Positions 26,954 to 36,507 are shown, counted from the first letter of the stretch. The stretch: DNA of 57,366 bases from an uncultured Alphaproteobacteria bacterium (GCA_947259105.1 CAMYKU010000029.1:1-57366); one strand, 5' to 3'. Notes: generated by a model not told the origin, from the letters alone. Numbers and translations: made by a program.

Positions 26954-28486
26954 CTACAACGGGATGTTCCCGTGCTTCTTCCACGGGTTCTCCAGTTCCT
27001 TGTCCTTGAGCATGGCCAGCGCGCGGCAGAGGCGTTTGCGGGTGTTGCGCGGCATGATCACGTCGTCGATGAAGCCGAGCGAGCCGGCAACGAACGGGTT
27101 GGCGAACTTCTGCCGGTATTCCTCGGTGCGCGCCTCGATCTTCTCCGTATCGCCGATATCGGCGCGGAAGATGATCTCGACCGCGCCCTTCGGCCCCATC
27201 ACCGCGATCTCGGCGGTCGGCCAGGCGTAGTTCACGTCGCCGCGCAGATGTTTCGACGCCATGACGTCATAGGCCCCGCCATAGGCCTTGCGCGTGATCA
27301 CCGTGACCTTCGGCACCGTCGCCTCGGCGTAGGCGTAGAGCAGCTTCGCGCCGTGCTTGATGATGCCGCCGTATTCCTGCTGGGTGCCGGGCAGGAAGCC
27401 AGGAACGTCGACGAAGGTCAGGATCGGGATGTTGAAACAGTCGCAGAACCGCACGAAGCGGGCAGCCTTGCGCGCGGAATCGATGTCGAGGCAGCCGGCC
27501 AGCACCGTCGGCTGGTTGGCGACGACGCCGATCGTCGAGCCCTCCATCCGGGCGAAGCCGGTTATGATATTGCCGGCAAAGTCCGGCGCGACCTCAAAGA
27601 AATCGCCCTCGTCGACGACCTTGGTGATCAGCTCCTTCATGTCGTACGGTTGGTTCGGGTGCATCGGAACCAGCGTGTCGAGCGAGATTTCCGCGCGGTC
27701 GGCAGGATCTTCGGTGGGGCGGACCGGCGGCGCCTCGCGGTTGCTGGCCGGCAGGAAATCGATGAAGCGGCGCAACTCGATCAGCGCCTCGATGTCGTTT
27801 TCGCAGGCAAGATCCGAGACGCCCGACACGCTCGAATGGGTCTCGGCGCCCCCGAGTTCTTCGTGGGTGACCTCCTCGTGTGTCACGGTCTTCACCACGT
27901 CCGGCCCGGTCACGAACATGTAGGAGGTATCCTTGACCATGAAGATGAAGTCGGTCATCGCCGGCGAATACACCGCGCCGCCGGCGCAGGGCCCCATGAT
28001 CAGGGATATCTGCGGGATCACGCCGGAGGCCATCACGTTGCGCTGGAACACGTCGGCATAGCCGGCCAGCGAGGCGACGCCCTCCTGGATGCGCGCGCCG
28101 CCGGAATCGTTGAGGCCGACGACCGGCGCCCCCACTTGCATCGCCTGATCCATGATCTTGCAGATCTTGCGCGCGTGCGCCGCCGACAGCGAGCCGCCGA
28201 ACACCGTGAAATCCTGGCTGAACACGAACACCAGGCGGCCGTTGACGGTGCCGTAACCGGTCACCACGCCATCGCCGGGGATCTTGTTCTTTTCCATGCC
28301 GAAATCGGCGGAATCGTGCTCTACGAACATGTCCCACTCCTCGAAGGAGTCGTCGTCGAGCAGCAGTTCGATACGCTCGCGCGCGGTCAGCTTGCCCTTG
28401 CCGTGCTGCGCATCGATGCGCTTCTGGCCGCCGCCCAACCGCGCCCGTTCCCGCTTTTTCTCGAGCTCCCGGATGATGTGCTGCAT
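26954..28486 (-). CDS. pccB: Propionyl-CoA carboxylase beta subunit (carboxyltransferase)
   Basis: A 510-residue carboxyltransferase of the acyl-CoA carboxylase family: N- and C-terminal crotonase-like halves, oxyanion segments [12 protein letters not shown] and [12 protein letters not shown] in the first half and [14 protein letters not shown] in the second. It moves CO2 from carboxybiotin on PccA to propionyl-CoA. Length and motifs match PccB rather than AccA/AccD. It heads a minus-strand run of VOC, 2TM, GT-C-like protein, kinase and pccA. Confidence 0.94.
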   Translation of the reverse strand: MQHIIRELEKKRERARLGGGQKRIDAQHGKGKLTARERIELLLDDDSFEEWDMFVEHDSADFGMEKNKIPGDGVVTGYGTVNGRLVFVFSQDFTVFGGSLSAAHARKICKIMDQAMQVGAPVVGLNDSGGARIQEGVASLAGYADVFQRNVMASGVIPQISLIMGPCAGGAVYSPAMTDFIFMVKDTSYMFVTGPDVVKTVTHEEVTHEELGGAETHSSVSGVSDLACENDIEALIELRRFIDFLPASNREAPPVRPTEDPADRAEISLDTLVPMHPNQPYDMKELITKVVDEGDFFEVAPDFAGNIITGFARMEGSTIGVVANQPTVLAGCLDIDSARKAARFVRFCDCFNIPILTFVDVPGFLPGTQQEYGGIIKHGAKLLYAYAEATVPKVTVITRKAYGGAYDVMASKHLRGDVNYAWPTAEIAVMGPKGAVEIIFRADIGDTEKIEARTEEYRQKFANPFVAGSLGFIDDVIMPRNTRKRLCRALAMLKDKELENPWKKHGNIPL

Positions 28487-28571
28487 GGCCGTCCCCGTCG
28501 TTGCATCGCAACATTGTGCCTAAAGGGAATAGCATCCGGCACGGCGTGAGGCCAGTGGGAAGGCCGGATGC

Positions 28572-29777
28572 CTACCGACCGCGTTCGGCCCAGCGCATGA
28601 CCGCGAAGGAGGCGATGCCGAGCGCCGCGAAGCCGCCGACCAGCGGCAGCACGGTGCCGTCGTAGCCCTGGCCGATCGCCGTGCCCAGAGCCAACGAAAC
28701 GAAGGTCGTCAGCGAGCCGATGACCGACGCAGCCACGCCGGCGATATGACCCAGCGGGTCCATCGCCAGCGCGTTGAAATTGCCGAACAGGATGCCGATG
28801 CAGAAGAATGCCGTCATCAGGTAGGCCATCAGCGCCCACAACGGCGGATCGCCCGCCGCGGCCCAGGCGATCCCGAAGAACGCCAGCGACAGCCCGCTGA
28901 GCGCTGTCAGCGCCAGGCCGGACAGCGGCCGCATGCCGAACCGCATGACGAGCCGCGAATTGACCCAGGACGCGCTGCCGATGGAGAGTGCCAGCACCGC
29001 GAAGTACAACGGAAACAGGCGGCCCAGTTCATACTGTTCCTGGAAGATCTGCTGCGCCGAGTTCAGGAAGCCGATGAAGGCGCCGAAGATCAGCCCAGCC
29101 GCGATGGTGTAGCCGAAGGCGGTGCGGTTGGTGCAGGTCTCATGGATGGCGCGCCCGATATGCAGCACGGAGAACGGCGTGCGTCGGTCCGCCGTCAGCG
29201 TCTCCGGCTGGCGGATCGCGAACCAGACCAGCGCGGTCAGCGCCAGCCCCAGCAGCACGCCGAAGATCGCCCGCCAATGAGCGACCAGCAGGATGCCCTG
29301 GCCCACACCCGGCGCCAGCGCCGGCACCAGGATGAAGACCGCCATCACCATCGACATGATGCGGGCCATGGCGCGCCCCTCGTACCCGTCGCGCACCAGC
29401 GCTATGGCGACGATACGCGGCCCGGCGGCGCCCAGCCCTTGCAGGAACCGCCCCGCCAGCATCATCGGAAAGCTGGTCGCCGCCGCTGACAGCAGGCAGC
29501 CCAAGATAAACAGCGCAAAGCCAAAATAGATCGGCGGCTTGCGGCCGGTGCTGTCGGATATCGGTCCGTAGATCATCGTGCCGACGGCGAGGCCGAGAAA
29601 CAGCACCGAGACGATCAGCTGCGCGTCGTTGCCGCGCCGCAGGCCGAGATCGCCGCCGATCTCCTGCAACGCCGGCAGCATGGCGTCGATCGACAGCGCG
29701 ACGAGCGAAATCATCAGCGCAATCCGCACGACGAACTCGCCGAGACGCTGGCCGGGCCTGCGCTGCTGTGAAGTCAA
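28572..29777 (-). CDS. Bcr/CflA-type MFS drug exporter
   Basis: A 12-TM major-facilitator transporter. The first-loop motif is GPISDSTGRKPP, and the DHA1 motif C region RFLQGLGAAGPRIVAIALVRD closely matches the Bcr/CflA group of proton-driven drug and sulfonamide exporters. No ATG is near the N-terminus. TTG at 29777 with AGAGG 9 nt upstream gives 401 residues, the family's usual length; a TTG at 29879 would add 34 unlikely residues. It is divergent from the arsR-type regulator gene. Confidence 0.87.
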   Translation of the reverse strand: MTSQQRRPGQRLGEFVVRIALMISLVALSIDAMLPALQEIGGDLGLRRGNDAQLIVSVLFLGLAVGTMIYGPISDSTGRKPPIYFGFALFILGCLLSAAATSFPMMLAGRFLQGLGAAGPRIVAIALVRDGYEGRAMARIMSMVMAVFILVPALAPGVGQGILLVAHWRAIFGVLLGLALTALVWFAIRQPETLTADRRTPFSVLHIGRAIHETCTNRTAFGYTIAAGLIFGAFIGFLNSAQQIFQEQYELGRLFPLYFAVLALSIGSASWVNSRLVMRFGMRPLSGLALTALSGLSLAFFGIAWAAAGDPPLWALMAYLMTAFFCIGILFGNFNALAMDPLGHIAGVAASVIGSLTTFVSLALGTAIGQGYDGTVLPLVGGFAALGIASFAVMRWAERGR

Positions 29778-29908
29778 ATTCGGATGCCTCTCGTCCAGAG
29801 CGAGCCGATCTTTGCGAGCCGAAACGCCCGTTTCGACGATCGGCCCCGTGCTCCTATCCGTTCGCCATACCCCCGTCAAACTGAAACGCAGTGTCCGAGC
29901 CGAGTGTG

Positions 29909-29952
29909 TTTACAAGGGCCGCCCGGTCGACTATACTTAACCGAATAGTTAA
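29909..29952 (+). promoter_or_regulatory. Promoter and ArsR-type operator for the arsR/SRPBCC pair
   Basis: TTTACA (29909-29914) and TATACT (29932-29937) are separated by exactly 17 nt, a good sigma-70 promoter. TTAAC (29937-29941) and GTTAA (29948-29952) form an inverted repeat with a 6-nt gap that overlaps the end of the -10 box and the start site. The downstream ArsR protein would bind there and repress its own operon. The layout is seen; autoregulation is inferred. Confidence 0.65.
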
Positions 29953-29968
29953 ATATTAGCCCGGTACG

Positions 29969-30364
29969 ATGGCCGATCCGATGACAACACCTCAATCCGA
30001 CACCCTCAGCGCCGCCTTCCAGGCGATGGCCGACCCGACGCGACGCGCGATCCTGGCGCGGCTGGCATCCGGCGAGGCGACGGCCGGGGAACTGGCCGCG
30101 CCGTTCGAAATGTCGCTGCCGGCGGTCTCGAAGCACCTGAAGGTGCTGGAAGGCGCCGGCCTGCTGATCCGCAAGCGCGATGGCCGCATCCACCGCTGTC
30201 GTCTCAATCCCGCGCCGATGAAGCAGGCGGTCGACTGGATCGAAGTCCACCGCCGTTTCTGGGAGGCCCGCTTCGACTCCCTGGCGCAGTATCTGGATGA
30301 GCTGAAATCCGAAACCCGCAGCAGCAAGGAGACACAGGATGACCCCGACGAACCTGCTCGATGA
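29969..30364 (+). CDS. ArsR-family transcriptional regulator
   Basis: A 131-residue winged-helix ArsR protein: FQAMADPTRRAILARLASGEATAGELAAPFEMSLPAVSKHLKVLEGAGLLIRKRDGR covers the recognition helix and wing (about 14-70). The metal-binding CxC of ArsR/SmtB sensors is missing, so it is the type paired with SRPBCC proteins. Its 3' end overlaps the next gene by 26 nt. It most likely represses its own promoter, which carries an inverted repeat at the -10 box. Confidence 0.93.
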   Translation: MADPMTTPQSDTLSAAFQAMADPTRRAILARLASGEATAGELAAPFEMSLPAVSKHLKVLEGAGLLIRKRDGRIHRCRLNPAPMKQAVDWIEVHRRFWEARFDSLAQYLDELKSETRSSKETQDDPDEPAR

Positions 30365-30812
30365 AACCGGAACCCGGCTCATCCTGCGGCTGACCCGGCA
30401 TTTCGTGGCGCCGCGCGAGGCCGTGTTTCGGGCATGGACGGACCCGGAGGCCCTGGCCGTCTGGTTTGGACCGGACGGCGTGCGGACCCGCAAGGTCGTA
30501 AGCGACGCCCGTCCCGGCGGGTGTTTCAGCCTGGAGATCTACGAGAGCGACGGCGTTTACCCGGTATCCGGCGTCTATCGCGAGGTCACGCCACCGGACC
30601 GGCTTGTAGTGTCCTGGATCTGGGGGAACGGCGAGTTGGAGGGGCTGGAGACGGTCGTCACCGTCGAACTGCGCGAGGCGGACGGCGGCACCGAGCTGAC
30701 GTTGTTGCACGAAGGCCTGCCCACCGACGTCGCGCGCGGCAAGCACGAAGGCGGCTGGGTCAGCAGCTTCGACTGTCTCGATCGTTTCCTGGCCGACACA
30801 CAGGCGGAATAA
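30339..30812 (+). CDS. SRPBCC (AHSA1/activator of Hsp90-like) domain protein
   Basis: A 157-residue START/Bet v1-like protein: LTRHFVAPREAVFRAWTDPEALAVWFGPDG at the N-terminus, a GVYREVTPPDRLVVSW strand and a GTELTLLHEGLP strand. It is a hydrophobic-pocket fold expected to bind a small lipophilic ligand. Pairing with ArsR regulators is a recurring arrangement in proteobacteria and suggests ligand sensing or detoxification, but the ligand is unknown. It is translated from within the arsR 3' end. Confidence 0.9.
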   Translation: MTPTNLLDETGTRLILRLTRHFVAPREAVFRAWTDPEALAVWFGPDGVRTRKVVSDARPGGCFSLEIYESDGVYPVSGVYREVTPPDRLVVSWIWGNGELEGLETVVTVELREADGGTELTLLHEGLPTDVARGKHEGGWVSSFDCLDRFLADTQAE

Positions 30813-30870
30813 CCGGTGCATGCATCCTTATGCCTCACCTTTCATGATTTAGCAGAAAGGAAGACCTTCG

Positions 30871-31284
30871 ATGACCCAGACATTCTCCGGCGGCTGCAGT
30901 TGCGGCGCCGTGCGCTATGAATCGGTGGCCGAGCCCGTGGTCGCGGGGCACTGCCAGTGCCGGCATTGCCAGATGGCGAGCGGCGGCGGCCACGCTTCGA
31001 TCATCGGCGTGCCTCTGGATGCGCTGACGATCACCGGTGAGGTGAAGTATTTCGATTACACGGCGGACAGCGGGAATACCGCCAGTAACGGATTCTGCCC
31101 GAACTGCGGCTCCAACGTTCTGGGGAAAACATCGGGAATGCCCGGGATCATGGCGATCAAGGTCGGAAGCCTCGACGATCCGAGCTGGTTCAAGCCGGGC
31201 ATGGCGATTTTCACTGCCGGCGCCCAGCCATGGGACCTCGTCGACCCGGTCCTGCCGGCCTTCCCGGGCATGCCGGAAATGTAG
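30871..31284 (+). CDS. GFA/CENP-V family zinc protein
   Basis: A 137-residue protein with the GFA zinc ligands: CSCG (residues 9-11), CQCRHC (about 28-33) and CPNCG (about 75-78). The family includes glutathione-dependent formaldehyde-activating enzyme, but most members, probably including this one, have no proven glutathione activity. AAAGGAAG ribosome site. It may be read from the arsR promoter, 58 nt after the SRPBCC stop. Confidence 0.88.
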   Translation: MTQTFSGGCSCGAVRYESVAEPVVAGHCQCRHCQMASGGGHASIIGVPLDALTITGEVKYFDYTADSGNTASNGFCPNCGSNVLGKTSGMPGIMAIKVGSLDDPSWFKPGMAIFTAGAQPWDLVDPVLPAFPGMPEM

Positions 31285-31310
31285 CACGCCACGCGAGCGT
31301 CGCCCACGGG

Positions 31311-32012
31311 TCAACTGTCGAGCAGATCGAGGAACCGCACGGCGTCGGTGATTTCCCGGGCCAGGTTCTCGCGGCGGGCGTCCGCCTCCGAATCCTGCCC
31401 CCACTTTTCGGCCTGCCACGCCTCGTCCAGCTGGCTCGCGGCGATTGCATCTTCGGCGCCGATCCGGCGGGCGCAAACGGCCATCGCAATGACCAGCGAG
31501 CCACAGGCGGCCGTCAGTTGGGAGATTGCGGAGATCCGGAAATCGTCCATGGCGTCGATCGCCACCGTCAGTGCCGCCAGCGCCTCCGGCGATTGTCCGA
31601 TATGGGTCACCCCTTCGGTCACGGCGAGCCTTGCACCGTGGGTCCGGGCACACCAGTCGAGCAGGGGTTGCCAGGTTTCGGCCTGTTTGCGGACCAATGC
31701 CTCGGGCGCGCCAGCGCGATAGCACAAAAGGTCGTTCCCGCCATAGGCGGCGATCTCCGCGACCACCGCATCGCGCTCGCGGCCGACGCGATCGATTGCC
31801 GTTGCCGCGAGGCGCATCATCGGCATCGAATACGGCCGAACCGTCCCTTCCTGCGCGGCCCATTCCGCGGCGATCGCTTCGGCCAGGGCGGACACCGGCA
31901 GCGACATCGCCGCGCCGCCCGGCGTTCGAATTGGCCGCCCATCCAGGGCAACCCCCGCCGCGCCGTCCTCCAGCACGACGACGGCGGAGTCCGCGTGGAA
32001 CCGTTTCGTCAC
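31311..32012 (-). CDS. ATP12 family F1-ATPase assembly chaperone
   Basis: A 233-residue ATP12 homologue, a chaperone that helps assemble the F1 alpha subunit; bacterial members are mainly alphaproteobacterial. Recognisable blocks are LDGRPIRTPGG near residue 24, IAAEWAAQEGTVRPYSMPMMRLAATAIDRV (about 48-76), and LVIAMAVCARRIGAEDAIAASQLDEAWQAEKWG (about 170-205). The GTG start overlaps the AsmA stop as GTGA. It is the last gene of the crcB-rluC-HAD-AsmA-ATP12 run. Confidence 0.93.
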   Translation of the reverse strand: MTKRFHADSAVVVLEDGAAGVALDGRPIRTPGGAAMSLPVSALAEAIAAEWAAQEGTVRPYSMPMMRLAATAIDRVGRERDAVVAEIAAYGGNDLLCYRAGAPEALVRKQAETWQPLLDWCARTHGARLAVTEGVTHIGQSPEALAALTVAIDAMDDFRISAISQLTAACGSLVIAMAVCARRIGAEDAIAASQLDEAWQAEKWGQDSEADARRENLAREITDAVRFLDLLDS

Positions 32013-34090
32013 TGGCCGAGCAGGCCCTTCAATCCCTTCTTCAACTGCTGTTCCGCATCCTTCAACGCGTCTTCGGGCTGGGCCGGCGCCGCCGGCGCGG
32101 TCTGCTGCTGGGCCGGTTGCTGCGCGGCGGCGGGTGGCGCTGGCGGCGCACAGGGCCCCTCGATCAATGGCGCCTTGGCCTGTTCCTTTCCGCCGAGCAG
32201 TCCGGGCGGCAATTCGATGCCGAGTGCCTTGGTCAGCTTCTGCGCCGCGATCTTCTCGTCGATCCTGTATTTCGGCGTGACGAACGTACCGGTGATCCGC
32301 ACCGGAAGCACGGCTTTTTGCATGTTCCGCTTCTTGCGCGGATCGATGGTAAGGTCGAGCGTCTCCGTACCGAAATTCACCGTGCCTTCGCCGATAACGC
32401 CGCGCGGATCTATGTCGAGGTAAAGCGCCTTTGCGCTGGCGACGCCTTGATTAATGCGGAAATCGGCCACGGCGCATTCGACGACGGTGTATCCTTTTTG
32501 TCCCTTGTCGAGCGCCTGGTTGAGCAATTGGCCGGATCCGCCGAGCATCGACTGCATGAACGTGTCCTTCATCCGCCCCTTGCCCATCAGCAGGCCCGCA
32601 TTGCCGTTAAGCGATGCCATGATGGCGCGCACCGACGTACCGCGCCCGTTGACGTCGATATCTATATTGGCCTTGCCCTCCACATCCTCGGTAAGCTGAA
32701 GTTCCTTCAGCAGCTTGTGCATGTCAATCTTGGAGAGCGTCGTATCGATGGTGAGTTTCGCGGCCTCGGACCTGCCGTCGAGGTTCACCACCCCGTCGAT
32801 GGTCCCGTCGGCGATGCCGGCCGTGAGCGGCTTGATGTTCAGGTTTCCGCCACTCAGCGAAAGTCCGACATTCGCGTTGTGAAGCCGGGCGCCCGCGGCG
32901 ACGATCGTCTTCGCCTGGAGTTTCAGCCGGGCGTCGGCGGCGCGAAGCCCCTCGAGCGGCAGCGGGTCGTTCGGGAATACGCGATCGGATTTCGTGGCCG
33001 GCTGTGCACTGCCGGCAGAGGCCCCGCCGCCGCCCGCCGCGCCGCCAAGCGCGGTGACGTCGATCTTGTCCGAGGACAAGTTGGCGTCGATGAACGGCCG
33101 CTTGCCCGAAAGCTTCACCGTGACGTCTCCGGCAAGATCGCTGCCCGCCAGCGCGCCTTTCAGTCCCACAAGATTCAACGCCGAAGCGGGGTCTCCGGTC
33201 ACCCTCGTAGACAACGAGTAGGCCCCCAGCCTGGGGATTTCCGTGCCCGCCAGCACCGAGAGGTCGCCAAGTTCCTTTCCGGTGACCGAAACCGCGAGAT
33301 CGATCCCCTTCGCGGCCATCGGCTCGGCGATCCTGCCCTTGACGGTGACATTGGCGCCGCCGGCCACCAGGCTCAGATCGATCGGTAGCGGCTTGCCTGC
33401 CAGCATGTCTGCCGGCGCGCCGAGGGCCGCCGTCAGCTCGATCGCGGCCTTGTTGTAGCTGCCCTCGTAGAGCAGTTCGATCGGCTCCGCCGGGCCGTCG
33501 CCACTGACCGTCAGCGTGTCGATGGCGATGTTGTGGCTGGCGCCCGTCTTGGCGTCGGTATAGGTGAGCCGTGAATCGCGGACGACGACCTCGCGGACCA
33601 CCGGCATCGTGGGCGCGCCGTCACCGCCAGCCTCGGCCTCGGGCGCCACGGTTTCCGCCGGCTTTCCGGGAGTCGCGGCTCCGGGCGGCGTGAGCACGAA
33701 ATTGGCGCGGCCGTTTTTGTCGACCTCCAGCAGGATGTCCGCCCCGATCAGGACGACCCGCTTGACGTCGATCACCCCGAACAAAACAGGGATCAGCGAA
33801 ATCTGCGCTTCGAAACGCTCGACCTTGACCATCTCCGGCCGCGTCCCCCATTCCGCGTTGGACAGGGTCACGCCCGCTACTGAAACCGCCGGCGTGAGCG
33901 AGATGTCCAGTTCGAGATCTCCGGCAATCACCAGGTCGCGGCCGGTCGCCTTCTTCGTCTCCTCGGCGATCAGCGGCTTGTACCGGTTGAAATCCATGTT
34001 CATCAGGATCACGATCGCGGCGACCACCAGCGCCACCACGATGAGCGGAACGACAATAAGAACGATCTTGAGTGCTTTACCGAATCGCAT
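32009..34090 (-). CDS. AsmA family envelope protein
   Basis: A 693-residue protein with one N-terminal membrane helix (about 8-30) followed by NRYKPLIAEETKKATGRDLVIAGDLELDI, the classic AsmA start, and long beta-rich repeats with a C-terminal AsmA_2-like part. Members bridge the periplasm and are linked to lipid transport and outer-membrane quality. The tail is Pro/Gln/Ala-rich (about 645-693). The start at 34090 has a strong GGGGAGGTG site and overlaps the HAD gene by 14 nt; its stop overlaps the ATP12 start by 4 nt. Confidence 0.88.
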   Translation of the reverse strand: MRFGKALKIVLIVVPLIVVALVVAAIVILMNMDFNRYKPLIAEETKKATGRDLVIAGDLELDISLTPAVSVAGVTLSNAEWGTRPEMVKVERFEAQISLIPVLFGVIDVKRVVLIGADILLEVDKNGRANFVLTPPGAATPGKPAETVAPEAEAGGDGAPTMPVVREVVVRDSRLTYTDAKTGASHNIAIDTLTVSGDGPAEPIELLYEGSYNKAAIELTAALGAPADMLAGKPLPIDLSLVAGGANVTVKGRIAEPMAAKGIDLAVSVTGKELGDLSVLAGTEIPRLGAYSLSTRVTGDPASALNLVGLKGALAGSDLAGDVTVKLSGKRPFIDANLSSDKIDVTALGGAAGGGGASAGSAQPATKSDRVFPNDPLPLEGLRAADARLKLQAKTIVAAGARLHNANVGLSLSGGNLNIKPLTAGIADGTIDGVVNLDGRSEAAKLTIDTTLSKIDMHKLLKELQLTEDVEGKANIDIDVNGRGTSVRAIMASLNGNAGLLMGKGRMKDTFMQSMLGGSGQLLNQALDKGQKGYTVVECAVADFRINQGVASAKALYLDIDPRGVIGEGTVNFGTETLDLTIDPRKKRNMQKAVLPVRITGTFVTPKYRIDEKIAAQKLTKALGIELPPGLLGGKEQAKAPLIEGPCAPPAPPAAAQQPAQQQTAPAAPAQPEDALKDAEQQLKKGLKGLLGQ

Positions 34091-34778
34091 CTGCACCTCC
34101 CCAAATTCCGGCGACGGCCCCGAAGACGTCGCCAAACCGTTCGACGATTTCATTGGCCCCGGCCGAGACGAGTTCCGCCGGATCGTGATAGCCCCAACTG
34201 ACCCCGATCGCCGGGATCCGCGCGTTGACCGCCATTTCGATATCGAAGACCGTATCCCCGATCATTACGGTGGTTTCCGGTGCGGCGCCGGTCTCGTTCA
34301 TGGCATCCAGCAGCATGTCGGGGTTCGGTTTTCCGGGGGCGTCGTCCGCCGTCTTGAGCACCGTGAAGCGTTCGGCCAGGCCATGCCGGTCCAGCGTCGC
34401 GACCAGGCCGCGCCGCGACTTGCCGGTCGCAACCGCGAGCAGGACGCCGTCCGCCTCCAGGCTGTCGAGAGTCTCGACGGCGCCCGGATAGAGCGGCTCG
34501 TGATGGTCAGGATGCTGGCGCAGGGTGCGGAACGCATCCTTGTAGAGGTCGCTCAGCGCGATGTGATCCCGGCGCTCGCCGTCGGGAAAAAGAATCGCAA
34601 TGGCGTCGACGAGCGGCAGGCCCACGACGCGCCGGACCGCACCGCCGCCCAGCGGTTCCAGACCGAACGCGCGCCAGGCCTCGGTCATCGCGGCCACGAT
34701 GTTGTGCTGACTGTCCACCAGCGTCCCGTCGCAGTCGAAGACCGCAAGACTGGGTGAGGACGATTCGCGTCTGATCAT
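34077..34778 (-). CDS. HAD-IA phosphatase, phosphoglycolate phosphatase-like
   Basis: A 233-residue HAD hydrolase. Motif 1 is FDCDGTLVDS (nucleophile D15, D17), motif 2 VATGKS, the motif 3 Lys lies in GKPNPDM, and motif 4 is IGDTVFDIEMA. The helical cap between residues 20 and 90 is of the Gph/PGP type. It dephosphorylates a small phosphate ester. The position between rluC and the ATP12 gene is a common alphaproteobacterial arrangement, which gives no extra clue to substrate. Confidence 0.9.
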   Translation of the reverse strand: MIRRESSSPSLAVFDCDGTLVDSQHNIVAAMTEAWRAFGLEPLGGGAVRRVVGLPLVDAIAILFPDGERRDHIALSDLYKDAFRTLRQHPDHHEPLYPGAVETLDSLEADGVLLAVATGKSRRGLVATLDRHGLAERFTVLKTADDAPGKPNPDMLLDAMNETGAAPETTVMIGDTVFDIEMAVNARIPAIGVSWGYHDPAELVSAGANEIVERFGDVFGAVAGIWGGADAIR

Positions 34779-34884
34779 GAATGCATTCGCTGTACGATCT
34801 CGTTACACAGAGATAGTGGTCTCGGGACGCGATTACCAGTGCACCGGCACCGTGGCAATGGTGGTTCGGGGGGTCCCGTCCGCT

Positions 34885-35871
34885 CTAATCCAGCTCCGCG
34901 AACGGGTCGCCGGCCAGCTCGGGATCGAACCCGAACAACCGCCAACTCTGCGTCATGTGCGGCGGAAGTTCGGCCAGAATGCGAAGGACGCCCCGGCCCG
35001 ACGGGTGAGGCAACGACAGCTCCCTCGCGTGCAGGTGCAGGCATCGGGCCACTTCCTGGGCCGGCAGATAGGCATCGGCGCCGCCGTACTTGCCATCGCC
35101 GACAATGGGATGGCCGATCGCCGCGCAATGGGCGCGCAGCTGATGGGTCCGCCCGGTCAGTGGCCTCAGCGCCAACCAGGCGGTTGCCGGCCCGGCGGCC
35201 TCCAGCACACGATAGAGCGTCACGGCGTGTTTGCCGCTTCCATCGCCGCCGGCCATGCGTTCGCCGCGCGGGCCCGCACGCTTTTCCAGCGACAGGTCGA
35301 TCCGCCCCTGCGCCGGCTCCGGCCGTCCTACCACCAGCGCCCAGTAGGTCTTGCGAACCTTGCGGCCCTGGAAAAGGCGGCCCAGCTGCGCCGCGACTGC
35401 CGCGCTGCGCGCCAGCAACAGCGCGCCGCTGGTGTCCCTGTCCAGCCGGTGGACCAGGCGGGGACGTTCCTTCTTGCCGAAACGCAGCGCGTCCAGCATC
35501 GCATCGAGATGTCGCGTGGTGCCCGTCCCCCCTTGTACGGCCAGGCCCGGCGGTTTGTTCAGCACAATCACATCGTCGTCCCGGTGAATGACCAGCGAGC
35601 GGACGAAATCCCGGTCCAACTTGCTGGCGACCGGCCGTCTGGTCTGCGGTACCGGCTCTGCTGCGACGGCCTGTGGCGGGACCCGGACCCGCTGTCCCGG
35701 GGCAAGCCGCAGCCCGGCCCGGGCGCGCTTGCCGTCGACCCGGACCTGCCCGGTACGCAGCAATTTTTCGAGTCGCCCGTGCTTGAGCCCCGGATAGTGG
35801 CGGCGGAACCAGCGGTCGAGCCGCAGGTCGCCTTCCTCGGCGGCGACCTCGATGGTTTCAATCGCGGTCAT
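34885..35871 (-). CDS. rluC: RluA-family 23S rRNA pseudouridine synthase (RluC/D type)
   Basis: A 328-residue pseudouridine synthase: S4 RNA-binding domain (about 15-70) and catalytic domain with HRLDRDTSG at 141-149, where D144 is the catalytic Asp. GRTHQLRAH and GDGKYGG follow in the usual order. It isomerises uridines in 23S rRNA; the choice between RluC and RluD sites cannot be made from sequence alone. The ATG overlaps the crcB stop as ATGA. Confidence 0.9.
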   Translation of the reverse strand: MTAIETIEVAAEEGDLRLDRWFRRHYPGLKHGRLEKLLRTGQVRVDGKRARAGLRLAPGQRVRVPPQAVAAEPVPQTRRPVASKLDRDFVRSLVIHRDDDVIVLNKPPGLAVQGGTGTTRHLDAMLDALRFGKKERPRLVHRLDRDTSGALLLARSAAVAAQLGRLFQGRKVRKTYWALVVGRPEPAQGRIDLSLEKRAGPRGERMAGGDGSGKHAVTLYRVLEAAGPATAWLALRPLTGRTHQLRAHCAAIGHPIVGDGKYGGADAYLPAQEVARCLHLHARELSLPHPSGRGVLRILAELPPHMTQSWRLFGFDPELAGDPFAELD

Positions 35872-36248
35872 AAGACAATACTCTTGACCAGCGCCAGACC
35901 CGCGAACAACCCGCCGACCGCAAGCAGCACCGAGGCGGCGATGTAAAGAGCGGCCAGGCCCATCTGCCCGCGCTCGTAGAGGAGAGCGACCTGAAGGGAG
36001 AAGGTCGAAAAGGTGGTGAAGGCCCCAAGAAACCCGACGACAATGAAGGCGCGCACCTCCTGGGACGGCGTCCAGGCCAGTCCCAACACTTCGACGAACA
36101 CGCCCATAGCGAAGGAACCCGCCACGTTTACCGTCAGGATTCCCCATGGAAAGGCGTCGCCGAACCACGCGGTCACCTGATTGTTGACCATATGGCGGGC
36201 GACCGCACCCAGGGCGCCGCCCGCGGCTATGACCAGTATCATCTTCAT
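35868..36248 (-). CDS. crcB: Fluoride ion channel CrcB/Fluc
   Basis: A 126-residue four-helix membrane protein with GGALGAVARH (9-19), the WGILTVNVAGSFAMG segment (34-49) and GFLGAFTTFSTFS (72-84), which carries the conserved polar and Phe residues of the fluoride pore. It forms a dual-topology dimer that exports fluoride. I looked for a fluoride riboswitch upstream and did not recognise one. The 4-nt overlap couples it to rluC. Confidence 0.93.
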   Translation of the reverse strand: MKMILVIAAGGALGAVARHMVNNQVTAWFGDAFPWGILTVNVAGSFAMGVFVEVLGLAWTPSQEVRAFIVVGFLGAFTTFSTFSLQVALLYERGQMGLAALYIAASVLLAVGGLFAGLALVKSIVL

Positions 36249-36438
36249 GCGCCTGCATGCCCCCGAAGCATGATCCGTATGTTTCGCACCCGCCCGGCCA
36301 CCCGCAGTCGGACCGAACCGCCGGCAACTGCCGCTACCGCGTCGGCGGAGAGAGCGCCGATGCGGGGCCAACCAAGCGGATAGCGCATGCCGGCCGCCGG
36401 ATCAACGTCCGGCCGCACGCCTGCCGGCCCGGCGAATC

Positions 36439-36466
36439 AAAAACGGCGGGGAAGACAACCCGCCGT
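36439..36466 (-). terminator. Rho-independent terminator after the lipoprotein gene
   Basis: On the minus strand ACGGCGGG pairs with CCCGCCGT (arms 36459-36466 and 36443-36450, 8-nt loop) and is followed by TTTTGATT. It lies about 40 nt past the stop and is the best canonical terminator in the window. Confidence 0.85.
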
Positions 36467-36507
36467 CGGTAGCGATTTTAGCACACATCGAGCGTCGGTG
36501 CGCTGGC

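Noticed and set aside
26972..28549. 525-codon open frame antisense to pccB
   Set aside because: Same shadow effect; pccB has all family motifs.
36249..36500. Fluoride riboswitch upstream of crcB
   Set aside because: No match to the conserved pseudoknot pattern could be found by eye.
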